NCBI GenBank assembly: GCA_050633665.1
Contig: JBOEGY010000001.1
Span: forward strand, 620,001-684,000
DNA: 64,000 bases
Direction: 5' to 3'
DNA from: JAUIAI01 sp050633665
GTDB taxonomy: Bacteria > Pseudomonadota > Gammaproteobacteria > Burkholderiales > Burkholderiaceae_E
The position numbers and the translations under genes were made by a program. This document shows positions 35,597 to 44,670 of the stretch, piece by piece. The notes under the pieces are model-generated. The model had not been told where the DNA came from. It worked only from the letters and a program-made list of their open reading frames with translations, and ran no database searches. How positions within the stretch are numbered: the first letter of the stretch is position 1; each line of letters begins with the position of its first letter.

Positions 35597-35864
35597 GCGG
35601 TGCGATTCAGGAGGGAGTGTTTCGCTTTGTTGTTATTACAGTAACAGAGCTCTTGGTGGCCGGTTCCCGGTTGCGGACAGGCGGCCGTGATTGGGCCATC
35701 ATCGGTTTCGGACTGGCGCGGCCTGTAATTCGATGCATCACGCTTTGTTGCACTCATCACACAAATTTTGCCGCCGGTCGGCTTTATTAAGTGCCCTGAA
35801 AGCAAGCCCGTCAATATCATGTCAACCTCTCCTCATAAATGACAAACCACGGACTGAACGGATA
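35597..35864. other. 268 bp divergent intergenic region, TagA-type gene / gmd
   Basis: Both polysaccharide arms are transcribed outward from here, so it should hold at least two promoters. No confident -10/-35 pair or operator was assigned by eye. The open frames crossing it on both strands lack start-site support. Confidence 0.4.
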
Positions 35865-36947
35865 ATGAAAAAAGCACTAATCACCGGCGTAACAGGCCAA
35901 GACGGCGCGTATCTCGCCGAATTGCTACTGGCTAAAGGGTACGAGGTACACGGACTCAAGCGCCGCAGCTCCCTGTTTAATACCGCCCGGATCGATAGTC
36001 TTTATCAGGACCCCCATGATGATGCACAGAAATTCGTGTTGCATCACGGTGATCTCACCGATTCAACCAATCTGATTCGGATTATCCAGCAGGTCCAACC
36101 GGACGAAATCTACAACCTGGCCGCCATGAGCCACGTCGCCGTTTCGTTTGAGACACCTGAATACACCGCAAATGCGGATGGCATCGGCGCGTTGCGTATT
36201 CTTGAGGCAATGCGAATCCTCGGTCTGCAGGATAAAACCCGTTTTTATCAGGCATCGACTTCCGAGCTTTACGGCCTGGTTCAGGAGATTCCGCAAACCG
36301 AAACAACACCGTTCTACCCGCGCTCTCCGTATGCGGTGGCAAAACTCTACGCCTACTGGATCACTGTGAACTATCGTGAAGCCTATGGGATTTACGGGGT
36401 TAACGGTATTTTGTTTAATCACGAGTCCCCGCTGCGCGGTGAAACGTTCGTGACTCGCAAGATCACGCGGGCGCTGGCCAGGATCAAGATCGGCCATCAG
36501 AAATGTCTGTACATCGGCAATATGGACGCCAAGCGCGACTGGGGCCATGCCAAAGACTATGTCGAGATGCAATGGATGATTCTGCAGCGTGATGAACCCG
36601 AGGACTGGGTCATTGCGACGGGTAAGCAGTTCTCGGTTCGAGAATTCATCCAGATTGCGGCCGCTGAACTCGGTATTGAGGTGACATTCAAGGGTGAGGG
36701 CGTCAACGAGAAGGGTTATGACCAGAACGGCAATTGCATTGTTCAGGTTGATGAGCGCTATTTCCGACCGACCGAAGTTGAAACCTTGCTGGGAGATGCC
36801 ACCAAGGCCCGCGAGAAACTCGGCTGGGTCCCGAAAATCAGCTTCGAAGATCTCGTGAAAGAGATGGTGCGGGAAGACTTGAACCAGGCTGAGCGCTTTG
36901 ATCTCGTCAAGAGTGCCGGCTACAAGGTCTTTGACCACGGAGGCTAG
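35865..36947 (+). CDS. gmd: GDP-mannose 4,6-dehydratase
   Basis: 360 residues from ATG 35865 (MKKALITGVTGQDGAYLAELL), the usual Gmd start; the frame is open further upstream to 35691 but that part has no homologous look. It is an SDR-fold enzyme with the NAD(P) site TGVTGQDG (residues 8-15), the catalytic STSELYG with Tyr in the PYAVAKLYAYW segment (YxxxK), and GETFVTRKITRA substrate loop. It converts GDP-mannose to GDP-4-keto-6-deoxymannose, the first step to GDP-L-fucose. fcl follows after 9 bp. Confidence 0.97.
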   Translation: MKKALITGVTGQDGAYLAELLLAKGYEVHGLKRRSSLFNTARIDSLYQDPHDDAQKFVLHHGDLTDSTNLIRIIQQVQPDEIYNLAAMSHVAVSFETPEYTANADGIGALRILEAMRILGLQDKTRFYQASTSELYGLVQEIPQTETTPFYPRSPYAVAKLYAYWITVNYREAYGIYGVNGILFNHESPLRGETFVTRKITRALARIKIGHQKCLYIGNMDAKRDWGHAKDYVEMQWMILQRDEPEDWVIATGKQFSVREFIQIAAAELGIEVTFKGEGVNEKGYDQNGNCIVQVDERYFRPTEVETLLGDATKAREKLGWVPKISFEDLVKEMVREDLNQAERFDLVKSAGYKVFDHGG

Positions 36948-36956
36948 GCAAACCGA

Positions 36957-37949
36957 ATGGACAAATCAGCCCGTATTTTTGTTGCTGGTCATCGTGGCCT
37001 GGTTGGCTCTGCGCTAATCCGGGCGCTGAAGGCTGGCGGCTGGACCAATCTGATTACCCGGACTTCTGCCGAGCTGGACCTCCGGGACGCCAAGCAGACT
37101 GCCGCGTTCTTTGAGGAAACAAAGCCTGAGTACGTCTTTCTGGCGGCCGCGAAAGTTGGCGGCATTATTGCCAATCACAAGTATCCGGTCGATTTCCTGT
37201 CCGATAATCTGAATATTCAGAACAGTGTGATTAATGCGGCTCACGCCAACGGCGTGACTCGTCTGCTGTTTCTCGGATCTTCCTGTATCTACCCCAAATT
37301 GGCCGATCAGCCTATGAACGAAAAGTCATTGCTGACGGGCTCGCTCGAGCCGACCAATCGCGCCTACGCGCTTGCCAAGATTGCTGGTATTGAGCTGTGC
37401 TGGAGTTATAACCGCCAGCATCAGACCCAATACCTGGCCGTGATGCCGACGAATCTTTACGGCCCCGGCGACAACTACCATCCTGAAAACTCACACGTCA
37501 TTCCGGGTTTGTTACGCAAGTTTCACGAGGCACGCGAATCCGGCGCGGCGTCGGTCTCTGTCTGGGGAACCGGGACGCCCCGGCGCGAGTTTCTGTACTC
37601 AGACGATATGGCAGAGGCGTGTATTTATTTGATGAACCTGTCTGATGAGCGCTTCGTACCGCTGCTGGGTTCTGACGAGGTGGCCACTGGCGAATTCAAC
37701 CCGCCACTGGTCAACATCGGGGTTGGAGATGATGTCACCATTGCCGAGCTGGCCTCATTGGTGAAAGAGGTGGTCGGCTTTGAGGGCGAAATTGTCTATG
37801 ACTCGTCCAAGCCGGACGGCACGCCGCGCAAGCTGATGGATGTCAGCTACGTCAATTCGCTTGGCTGGCGGGCAACGACGCCGTTGCGAGACGGTTTGAA
37901 AAAAGCTTACGAAGAGTTCTGTTCTTCAACCGCGGTCGCTTCGCGCTAG
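36957..37949 (+). CDS. fcl: GDP-L-fucose synthase
   Basis: 330 residues. It is an SDR epimerase/reductase with GHRGLVGSA nucleotide site near residue 11, GSSCIYPK near 107, YALAKIAG (YxxxK) near 136, and TNLYGPGDNYHPENSHVIP. It epimerises at C3/C5 and reduces the Gmd product, giving GDP-L-fucose for the glycosyltransferases of this locus. A GGAGG overlaps the end of gmd, 13 nt before the ATG. Convergent with the Wzy-like gene; 23 bp lie between the stops. Confidence 0.96.
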   Translation: MDKSARIFVAGHRGLVGSALIRALKAGGWTNLITRTSAELDLRDAKQTAAFFEETKPEYVFLAAAKVGGIIANHKYPVDFLSDNLNIQNSVINAAHANGVTRLLFLGSSCIYPKLADQPMNEKSLLTGSLEPTNRAYALAKIAGIELCWSYNRQHQTQYLAVMPTNLYGPGDNYHPENSHVIPGLLRKFHEARESGAASVSVWGTGTPRREFLYSDDMAEACIYLMNLSDERFVPLLGSDEVATGEFNPPLVNIGVGDDVTIAELASLVKEVVGFEGEIVYDSSKPDGTPRKLMDVSYVNSLGWRATTPLRDGLKKAYEEFCSSTAVASR

Positions 37950-37972
37950 TTTCCGGCGGCGCAGGGCCGCGC

Positions 37973-39685
37973 TCAGAGATCAAAGCGCGGTTCGATCCGG
38001 CCCAGTTGATCTGGCTCGTTGGCGGGCCTGTCTGGCGCTGATTTGGCGGCTTTTTTCGGTTGACCCGCTGACTCGGTATGCATTGGTTTGCGCATTGCCA
38101 GGGTTGGTGCGGTTCGCCGCGGCAGGTCGTTGCTGGCCTGAACACCCAGGCCGGGAGGCAGTTCTGCTGATCCCCGTGCCCGGCCGGTAGGTGCTCTTCC
38201 CAAGGCGGGTGCAGACGGGCGACGGACCGGGTCCGGAATGATGGTTCGCGGCGTCTTGGGATTGCCCGCCGTTGTTTCGGGAACCGGTTTGGGCTGAGCC
38301 AGTTCCCAGGCGCCGGCACACAACACATGGAACAAGGTCAGGTGCATCAGAAACGTACCGGTCAGAATCGAGCTCAACTCCAGCGGTACCTCTGAGATGC
38401 TGCGGAACATGAACATTGCAAACAGAGCCGGCGCCAGACCGCGGGTGTACCAGGTCAGCTTCCAGGCCTGCCAACCCATCGTGGCGACATAGAAGATCAG
38501 TCCGGCCACACCGAACAATCCGGCCACACTGAGAGACTGAAAGAACAGATTGTGGGCGTGAAAGGCAAAGAACATGTTGATCTTGGCGCGGAAATCCAGG
38601 TCCCAGGCGGTTGGGCCGTAACCAAACAAGGGGTTCTCCAAAAAGACCCGCACCGCGACCTTCCAGATGCCGGCGCGGCCGCTGAGCGCTGCTGATTCCT
38701 GCCCGCGAGCCAGGCCGACAAATTCGCCCAGGGTTGCCTGTAGCGCATTCAGGTCAAGCAGAATGGCGCCTGCCCCCAGGATGACCGCGCCGCCGAGCGA
38801 AATCAGGGAGATCGACGCAAAAGGCGATAGTGAGCGGCCTTGGCCCTTGGTTGGGTGGCTAAGAAAACGAATCAACAGATACGGCGGAACAATAACGGCC
38901 GCGGCAATCCAGGTCGTCATTGACTGGGCCAGAACCATCACCGTCAGGCCGGCGGCCATGCTGGCGAGCGTCAGGATAGTCCGTTTGAATGGCTGATAGA
39001 TGGTGATCAGAAACAGCATCAGACCCATGGGGCCAATGCTGTTCGGTCCGTCACCCAGACCCCAGAACCGGAAATTGACAAAAGGCAGGCGAATCTCGGT
39101 CGTATTGGTCTGCATCACGACTTGCGGGCTGACGACCATATAGGCAAGACTGCCCGCCATCAGTAGAAAAACACCCCATTTGAGCGCCCACAAGACGTCG
39201 GCAATTCCGTAGATTCGGTTCACGTAGAGTGCGCCGATAACCAGCATGGCATACACATGTGCGGTTACCAGGCTGGGCACACTGCCGAACAAGCCGTTCA
39301 GTAAGACATTCGTGACGAAGAAAGTGATGAACCCAACCAGCAGAATCCGGCCCGCCGGATCGTGTTTCGTGCGCTTCATCAGGTAGACGAGCGTTGCGGT
39401 GACGGCAATCGCAATCACGCTGGCCGAGGTCAGCCGGAAAATCCAGGCAGCCAGGCCGCTGGGATCAATTTGCCCGTCAAAACTGAGGTTCTTGATTGAT
39501 AGATTGCGACCATTGAGTATCAGGCCCAGCGGCGGGACCAGCGCCAGTGCCGCGGCGAGGGCAGGCATCGCTACTCGCGGAAAGCGAGTGTAAGCGTGCA
39601 TCGCAATCCCCAGGCCTGCCGGGAGGGCAATCAGGATCGCCAGGCCGCCCACAAGGCTGATAATGATGCTGGTTAACTCATTCAT
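37973..39685 (-). CDS. Wzy/O-antigen-ligase-family membrane protein
   Basis: 570 residues. About 12 membrane segments fill the first 460 residues, with the large periplasmic loop carrying FGYGPTAWDLDFRAKINMFFAFHAHNLFF near 310-340, whose late H-x-H-N pattern is typical of the O-antigen ligase/Wzy superfamily. In a locus with a flippase and a chain-length/kinase protein, Wzy polymerase is the likelier role. A ~110-residue Pro/Arg/Ala-rich cytosolic tail is attached and ends in GRIEPRFDL, similar to the end of PelF in the same window. Confidence 0.82.
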   Translation of the reverse strand: MNELTSIIISLVGGLAILIALPAGLGIAMHAYTRFPRVAMPALAAALALVPPLGLILNGRNLSIKNLSFDGQIDPSGLAAWIFRLTSASVIAIAVTATLVYLMKRTKHDPAGRILLVGFITFFVTNVLLNGLFGSVPSLVTAHVYAMLVIGALYVNRIYGIADVLWALKWGVFLLMAGSLAYMVVSPQVVMQTNTTEIRLPFVNFRFWGLGDGPNSIGPMGLMLFLITIYQPFKRTILTLASMAAGLTVMVLAQSMTTWIAAAVIVPPYLLIRFLSHPTKGQGRSLSPFASISLISLGGAVILGAGAILLDLNALQATLGEFVGLARGQESAALSGRAGIWKVAVRVFLENPLFGYGPTAWDLDFRAKINMFFAFHAHNLFFQSLSVAGLFGVAGLIFYVATMGWQAWKLTWYTRGLAPALFAMFMFRSISEVPLELSSILTGTFLMHLTLFHVLCAGAWELAQPKPVPETTAGNPKTPRTIIPDPVRRPSAPALGRAPTGRARGSAELPPGLGVQASNDLPRRTAPTLAMRKPMHTESAGQPKKAAKSAPDRPANEPDQLGRIEPRFDL

Positions 39686-40102
39686 GGTTTGACAAGGTGT
39701 GCTCGCAGCTTGAGAAATTGTCGGTCTGGAAATCAGCCGATGGCCGGGTTCGCCGAGGTCGCATGGATACGTCAGTCAGTGTTCGCGGCCGTTCGTCCGC
39801 TTTCGTAATCAATTTACAGCGGAATGTGCGAAGCTTCTGTGCGTTTTTTACCGCAGTGAAGAGGTTTTCTCTGTGCATAATCAACACGGTAGCAGGGACG
39901 GCGGATATCGCACGCTGTTCCCGGGGCATCCAGGCAGTAAACGCCGGGTTGCAAACAACTCCTGTCCGGATTCACATCCCGGTTCAAAGTTTAACCGCTG
40001 GTGGCATGGTCGCGGCCTACAATCGTGGCAACTTGTCCTAAGCTTGCAATGTTCTACCGTCCTGAACTCACACTTACTCGCAGAAAAACGGATTAAAACC
40101 AG
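39686..40102. other. 417 bp non-coding divergent region
   Basis: Separates the Wzy-like gene (minus) from the first GT2 gene (plus). Short open frames exist on both strands but have no SD and no protein-like composition. A TACAAT at 40018-40023 could be a -10 element for the GT2 genes, but no -35 at usual spacing is visible. Probably promoters and 5' UTRs only. Confidence 0.4.
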
Positions 40103-40867
40103 ATGAAGTTTTCAATTGTCACCTGTACCTGGAACAGCGCTGAGTGGCTTGCCGAGAGTATTGCTTCAGTCGACGCTCAACAGGGTGTGGAAATTGAACG
40201 GATTTTTGTCGATGGTGGCTCTGAAGACGCCACTCTGGACATGATCGCTGCGGTTCCGGGCGAGGTCAAAGTGCTCAACGGGGTCCGCGGGGGTATTTCG
40301 CATGCGATGAATGAAGGCGTTCGGGTGGCGACCGGTGATGTGATCGCGCATTTACACTCCGATGACTTTTATGTCGACGGTACAGTGCTCGGCCAGGTCC
40401 AGCAGGCATTTGAAGATTCGCCAGAGGCCCAGTGGGTGTACGGGCGCTGTATGTCTGTGGTTGAAGGCAAGCTGGTTGAGAACGACTTCGAAACCAAGCC
40501 ATTCTCGTGGGGAAATCTGATTCGCGGCAACATCATTCCGCACCCGGCCACGTTTATCCGCCGGGAGATTTTCAATGAGTTGGGCGGGTTCTCGACCGAC
40601 TTGAAGTACGTAATGGACTATGACTTGTGGCTGCGCCTGGCGCTGAAGAACACGCCAGTGCAACTGAATGCCTACCTGTCAGCATTCCGCTTCCATGAGG
40701 GAAGCCTGTCGAGCACCAATCTGTGGGCGTGTCATGCGGAATGCCTGAAAGTACGGCTGCAATACGCTAGCTCGAATCCAATCGAACGTATTGAGCATCG
40801 CGCCAGACATGCGTATCGCAGCCTGCGTCTGGTTGCTGATCCGGTCAGAATGCGACTCGGTACCTAG
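40103..40867 (+). CDS. Glycosyltransferase family 2
   Basis: 254 residues, GT-A fold. The N terminus FSIVTCTWNSAEWLAESIASV is the classical GT2 start; the DGGSEDATL segment near 38 and the DxD-type HLHSDDFYVD near 90 bind the nucleotide sugar and metal. A W of YDLWLRLAL near 176 marks the acceptor side. No membrane segments, so it is cytosolic or membrane-associated. Acts in building the repeat unit; sugar and linkage cannot be read from sequence. Confidence 0.88.
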   Translation: MKFSIVTCTWNSAEWLAESIASVDAQQGVEIERIFVDGGSEDATLDMIAAVPGEVKVLNGVRGGISHAMNEGVRVATGDVIAHLHSDDFYVDGTVLGQVQQAFEDSPEAQWVYGRCMSVVEGKLVENDFETKPFSWGNLIRGNIIPHPATFIRREIFNELGGFSTDLKYVMDYDLWLRLALKNTPVQLNAYLSAFRFHEGSLSSTNLWACHAECLKVRLQYASSNPIERIEHRARHAYRSLRLVADPVRMRLGT

Positions 40868-40897
40868 GTCGGTCCGTCTCAAAGGACAGCTCAGAAT

Positions 40898-41776
40898 ATG
40901 GTCGTTGAGCGATCGCCGGTGAATGCCTCGCAATGGTTGTCATTGATTCTTGCCACCTATGGTCGCAGTGAGGAACTGACTACGGTGCTTGACTCGCTCG
41001 TTAAGCAATCTGAGCAAGGGTTCGAAATCATTGTTGTCGATCAGAACCCTGATGACAGACTTGTACCGGTGCTCAAAGCGTTCGCCAGCCTGAACATCCG
41101 GCACCTGCGGCAGCCAACCCCAAATCTTTCCCAGGCGCGCAACCGTGGTTTGAGCGAAGCGACAGGCGAGTGGGTGGCATTCCCTGATGATGATTGCTGG
41201 TACGAACCCGATTGTTTATCGCGCGTCCGCTCAGCGATGACCGCCGAACCGGCTCTTGATGGGATTGTGGCTCGCTGGGTTGAAGTCGCCCCGGAGCTTG
41301 AGCAGGCTGGTTACCGGCTCAATCGCTCTGACTGGCGCAATTTTCGTGGTGGCGACGCCAGTTCCATTACGCTCTTTCTCCGGCGAACTGCTGTGGCCGC
41401 CCTAGATGGTTTTGACCCCCGGATTGGCGTCGGCCAGTATTTCGGTGCGGGTGAGGAAACCGATCTGGTCTTGCGGTTACTGGATCGCAACAGCGAACTG
41501 GCTTTTTTGCCAGACGCCCGGGTGCATCACCATTTCAGTGATGAGGCTCCGAAGGCCAGCCGCAAGGCATGGCAGGCCCGTCGTAGCCGTTCCAGGGGAG
41601 TCGGGGCAATTTACGCCAAGCATCGCCTAAGTCCGAAGGTGATTATTCGCGGCTTGCTCGCGCCTTTGCTCAACCCCTGGCGCGGCCCGCGTCCGTTGCA
41701 GGAGTTGTTTTTCGGGTTCGCGGCCTCGCTTGGGCGCCTTGAAGGTCTGTTGGGCTGGTGGTTTGGGCGCTCCTGA
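40898..41776 (+). CDS. Glycosyltransferase family 2
   Basis: 292 residues, GT-A fold. SLILATYGRSEELTTVLDSL begins the domain near residue 14; VVDQNPDD near 48, ARNRGLSEATGEWVAFPDDDCWY near 82-104 (DDD metal site), and GAGEETDLVLRLL near 186 follow. The C-terminal ~50 residues contain a hydrophobic/amphipathic stretch. Follows the previous GT2 gene by 30 bp with a GGAC site, so the two are probably co-transcribed. Substrate unknown. Confidence 0.88.
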   Translation: MVVERSPVNASQWLSLILATYGRSEELTTVLDSLVKQSEQGFEIIVVDQNPDDRLVPVLKAFASLNIRHLRQPTPNLSQARNRGLSEATGEWVAFPDDDCWYEPDCLSRVRSAMTAEPALDGIVARWVEVAPELEQAGYRLNRSDWRNFRGGDASSITLFLRRTAVAALDGFDPRIGVGQYFGAGEETDLVLRLLDRNSELAFLPDARVHHHFSDEAPKASRKAWQARRSRSRGVGAIYAKHRLSPKVIIRGLLAPLLNPWRGPRPLQELFFGFAASLGRLEGLLGWWFGRS

Positions 41777-41976
41777 TCGGTTGGCCGGGACTGTTACGCC
41801 GGATTTCCCGGCCGTCTCATCACGGTCGAGGCTGAAACACCACAACAGCAGCGCCGAATCCTCGGGCATGATGGATAATCCTTGAGAGAGTCGGGCGCTC
41901 GCTGTGGGGGCATAACGAGCTGACTCTTCGGACTGATCGCGAAGCGCGCTCAGGCGAACGATCGGACTCATATTCA

Positions 41977-43095
41977 ATGAAGCTTGCTGTATTAACTCAC
42001 TACATTACGTCCTACCGGATCTCAACCTTTGTCGAGCTGGCCAGGAAAGTCGACCTAACACTGGTGTTGTCGTCAGATCTGTCCGATCCCAAGCTGCATG
42101 AGACAGGCATAGACGTGCAGATCCTGCCGAGCATCCTGATCCCGCGTCGGCGGCGGCATCCAAGCGGTTTCGTCGAGACCTACAAGGTCCATGTGCCGTA
42201 CGGGGTCAACCGCGTCCTGAGCCAGATTGATCCGGATGCCATTCATGCCCATGAATTCGGGATGCGCACAATCGCGGCAACCTTCTGGAAACGGCGCAAG
42301 AATCGCCCGATGGTGATTCACGCGGACTTGTCCGAACAGACCGAGCAAGGGCGGGGCGGGATTCGACCCGCGCTTCGTAAGGCCATTCTGGGCCAGACAG
42401 ATCGGGTCGCGGTCAACGGCGAGAGCGGCGCGGCCTATATTGAAGGCCTTGGCTATTCGCGCGAGAACATCGATATCCTGCCGTTTGCCACCGACGTCGG
42501 TGTTTTCTCGGCGGTAAAACCGCTTTGGCGACGCGATGGGGTGCGCCGTCTGTTGTATGTTGGCAGGCTGATTGAACTCAAAGGCCTCGAAGAATTCATT
42601 GAGGTTGCGGGAGCGTATCTCAGTACCCGCCCGGACCTGAAAGTTGAGCTCACACTGGTTGGCGACGGAGATCGGGCCAGTCTTATTGAAGCTGTCCCCA
42701 GGCCGGCAAACTTCAGTCTCAAGATGCCAGGGGCGGTGCCGTATACGCAATTGGGCGAGGTCTACGCCCAGGCGGACTGTTTCGTCTTTCCAACCCTGGG
42801 GGATACCTGGGGCATGGTTGTGAATGAATCCATGGCGGCCGGGCTGCCCGTGATGGGCAGCGTGCTGGGCCAGGCATCGGTTGAGTTGATTTCGGAAGGT
42901 GAGAGTGGCTGGTTGTTTGACCCGCGCAGCCGTGACAGTATGACTGGTGCGTTGCAGCGCTTTCTGGAGACGCCTGACGAAAGACTGCCGCTGATGGGCG
43001 AGAACGCCCGGGCCGGTGCGGTCGCCATCTCGCCCGAAAACGTGGCGCAACGGTTTGTTGATTCCTGCGAAAAAGCCCTGGCTGCCAGGGCCTGA
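41977..43095 (+). CDS. Glycosyltransferase family 4 (GT-B)
   Basis: 372 residues. Two Rossmann-like halves; the C-terminal half has LLYVGRLIELKGLEEFIEVA near 191, and DCFVFPTLGDTWGMVVNESMAAGLPV near 267-292, where the E of VVNESMAAG belongs to the family donor-site motif. No membrane segment. Spacing of 200 bp from the previous GT2 gene suggests a possible separate promoter, although none was identified. Contributes one sugar to the lipid-linked repeat; a fucosyl role is possible given gmd/fcl but unproven. Confidence 0.87.
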   Translation: MKLAVLTHYITSYRISTFVELARKVDLTLVLSSDLSDPKLHETGIDVQILPSILIPRRRRHPSGFVETYKVHVPYGVNRVLSQIDPDAIHAHEFGMRTIAATFWKRRKNRPMVIHADLSEQTEQGRGGIRPALRKAILGQTDRVAVNGESGAAYIEGLGYSRENIDILPFATDVGVFSAVKPLWRRDGVRRLLYVGRLIELKGLEEFIEVAGAYLSTRPDLKVELTLVGDGDRASLIEAVPRPANFSLKMPGAVPYTQLGEVYAQADCFVFPTLGDTWGMVVNESMAAGLPVMGSVLGQASVELISEGESGWLFDPRSRDSMTGALQRFLETPDERLPLMGENARAGAVAISPENVAQRFVDSCEKALAARA

Positions 43096-43113
43096 CCGCA
43101 CGATCGGGTTGTC

Positions 43114-44325
43114 TCAGGCTCGCAGCGTCGAGCCGTCCTCAAATTTCAGCCAGATCGTATCGTCTTTCAGTTCGGCCGCCGCACGCAGGCGTTTGCCGCG
43201 CAAAGCGTTGCGCATCTCGCCGATCGCGGCAGCCAATTCGGGCGCTTTTGCCGGGTCGCCAAGAGTACGCATTTTTGAGTGCTTGTACAGGTAAACCGCC
43301 TGGTACCCCAGTGCCGCAGGAATCATGCACCAGCGCTTGATATTGCGGACTTTCGCCGTCATGGACGGATAGTCTGCGGTCCAGAAACCGGGCGCTTCAG
43401 CCCCCATTTCACTGACCATTCGAGGCGTGGCCGTCGGGTAGCCGGCACTTTCAAGCCGCTCGTTGTAGTCGCGCAATTCCTCGATCAGTTTGTTGGGGTC
43501 GTTTTCATAGACATAGCAGTGAACCGAAATCGCCTGCACATGTTGCTTGCCGGTCCCGCCTCTACCATCTGGCGCGGCGGCAAACCGAAGCAGGGAGCTG
43601 GTCATGGATTTGGTACCGGACTGTCCTTCCCAGCTACCCATCAACAGCTTTGTTTTCGCGGTCATAACCGGCGCCAGCGCGGCTGCCATCGCGGCCAGGT
43701 CGGCGGCGGTGCCGGTAAAGAACCCGGGGTCGCTGTTGCTCGGCAGCCATCGGTCTTTCACCAGATCTTTGCCGGTCCAGTGGAAGTTCGGTTCGTTCCA
43801 GAGCTCGACATAGTGAATTGAGTCACCATGTCGTTCCAGCAATGCCTTGATGAAAGCGGCCGCTGAGGCGGGATCTTTCGGGGGCGAGCCACCCCCGGGA
43901 AGATAAGGGTAGCGCCACGGTTCGCCCGGATATTTCTGATAAAACTTCGGACAGCCGAAAAGGACAAATATACGAGTCTTGTCCGGATTGGCTGCGATCC
44001 AGCGATCAACCGCCGTCCAGTCAAACTTGCCCGGCTCGGTCTCGATCATTGCCCACTGCAGAACCGGGTACTGGCGCCGGTCCGAGGTGTCATGTGAGCG
44101 AATGCCGTCATAGGCGTAGTCTGGCGCCGGGGTGACACCATCGACCCCGTGATCGGAGTGAAGCCCGAGATAATCCAGCGGTATGTCAATCGGGGTATCC
44201 GTGGGCTTCAACAGCCAGTCTCGCGCACCAACAGGGGTCTCTGCGGGGGCTTTACAACCGACTGCCAGCAGGCTGGTGAGGGCGGCGCCCTGCAGGGCCA
44301 GACGCCGTCTCGAGATAAATTGCAT
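43114..44325 (-). CDS. Secreted clan GH-A glycoside hydrolase, predicted Tat lipoprotein
   Basis: 403 residues from ATG 44325, preceded by AGGG at 9 nt; starts at 44343 and 44400 are open but give a longer lead before the signal. The N terminus has twin arginines (ISRRRLALQG) and a lipobox LAVGC with Cys24, so a Tat-exported lipoprotein is predicted. The catalytic pair is visible: acid/base E178 in ELWNEPNFHW and nucleophile E306 in MVSEMGAEAPGFW, as in GH39/GH5-like TIM barrels. It lies inside the polysaccharide locus on the opposite strand; trimming or turnover of the locus polymer is a reasonable inference. Confidence 0.82.
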   Translation of the reverse strand: MQFISRRRLALQGAALTSLLAVGCKAPAETPVGARDWLLKPTDTPIDIPLDYLGLHSDHGVDGVTPAPDYAYDGIRSHDTSDRRQYPVLQWAMIETEPGKFDWTAVDRWIAANPDKTRIFVLFGCPKFYQKYPGEPWRYPYLPGGGSPPKDPASAAAFIKALLERHGDSIHYVELWNEPNFHWTGKDLVKDRWLPSNSDPGFFTGTAADLAAMAAALAPVMTAKTKLLMGSWEGQSGTKSMTSSLLRFAAAPDGRGGTGKQHVQAISVHCYVYENDPNKLIEELRDYNERLESAGYPTATPRMVSEMGAEAPGFWTADYPSMTAKVRNIKRWCMIPAALGYQAVYLYKHSKMRTLGDPAKAPELAAAIGEMRNALRGKRLRAAAELKDDTIWLKFEDGSTLRA

Positions 44326-44670
44326 GTGATTGAACCCTGACATGTTTGGCACAGACCAAAGATCGGGCGTCAAAGTTGTGAATAAGCGGTAATTATGCAA
44401 CGCGCCTTGCGCAACAGTGGGCTAACTTGTTGTTGTTCTTCACGCATAATTCGTTATGAAACATCCTGGCGAGCGACAGATCGTGCGAATCCGTCATTTT
44501 GTGCCACAAGCGTTTAAGCAAACCGGCAATCGGACTGACCTGCCGGCTATCGTGGGCTTCTGTCCGTTCAAAGGGTTCGCCGCTAATCTGCGATGTTAGA
44601 TCGGCACTTCCTCTGCGCGCCTTGGCTCACACCTCTTTTTTGTTCTAAATCCTTCTTCGAACCCACCTGA
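44326..44670. other. 345 bp divergent region with an inverted repeat
   Basis: No gene seen. AATTATGC (44391-44398) and GCATAATT (44444-44451) form a perfect 8 bp inverted repeat about 53 bp apart centre to centre, with a TTGCGCAA palindrome at 44407-44414 between them. The arrangement is operator-like for the divergent glycoside hydrolase and GT14-like genes; no known regulator consensus is claimed. The rest holds nothing recognised. Confidence 0.45.

Noticed and set aside
36063..36938. 291-codon antisense frame opposite gmd
   Set aside because: Shadow frame in GC-rich coding DNA; the sense strand encodes an intact Gmd.
35691..36947. Longer gmd frame starting at 35691
   Set aside because: The extra 58 residues precede the standard Gmd start and have no family resemblance.
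39697..40041. 114-codon frame in the gap between the Wzy-like and GT2 genes
   Set aside because: No SD, no recognisable motif, and overlaps an equally open frame on the other strand.
42073..43101. 342-codon antisense frame opposite the GT4 gene
   Set aside because: Shadow of a well-supported glycosyltransferase; composition is not protein-like and no SD is seen.
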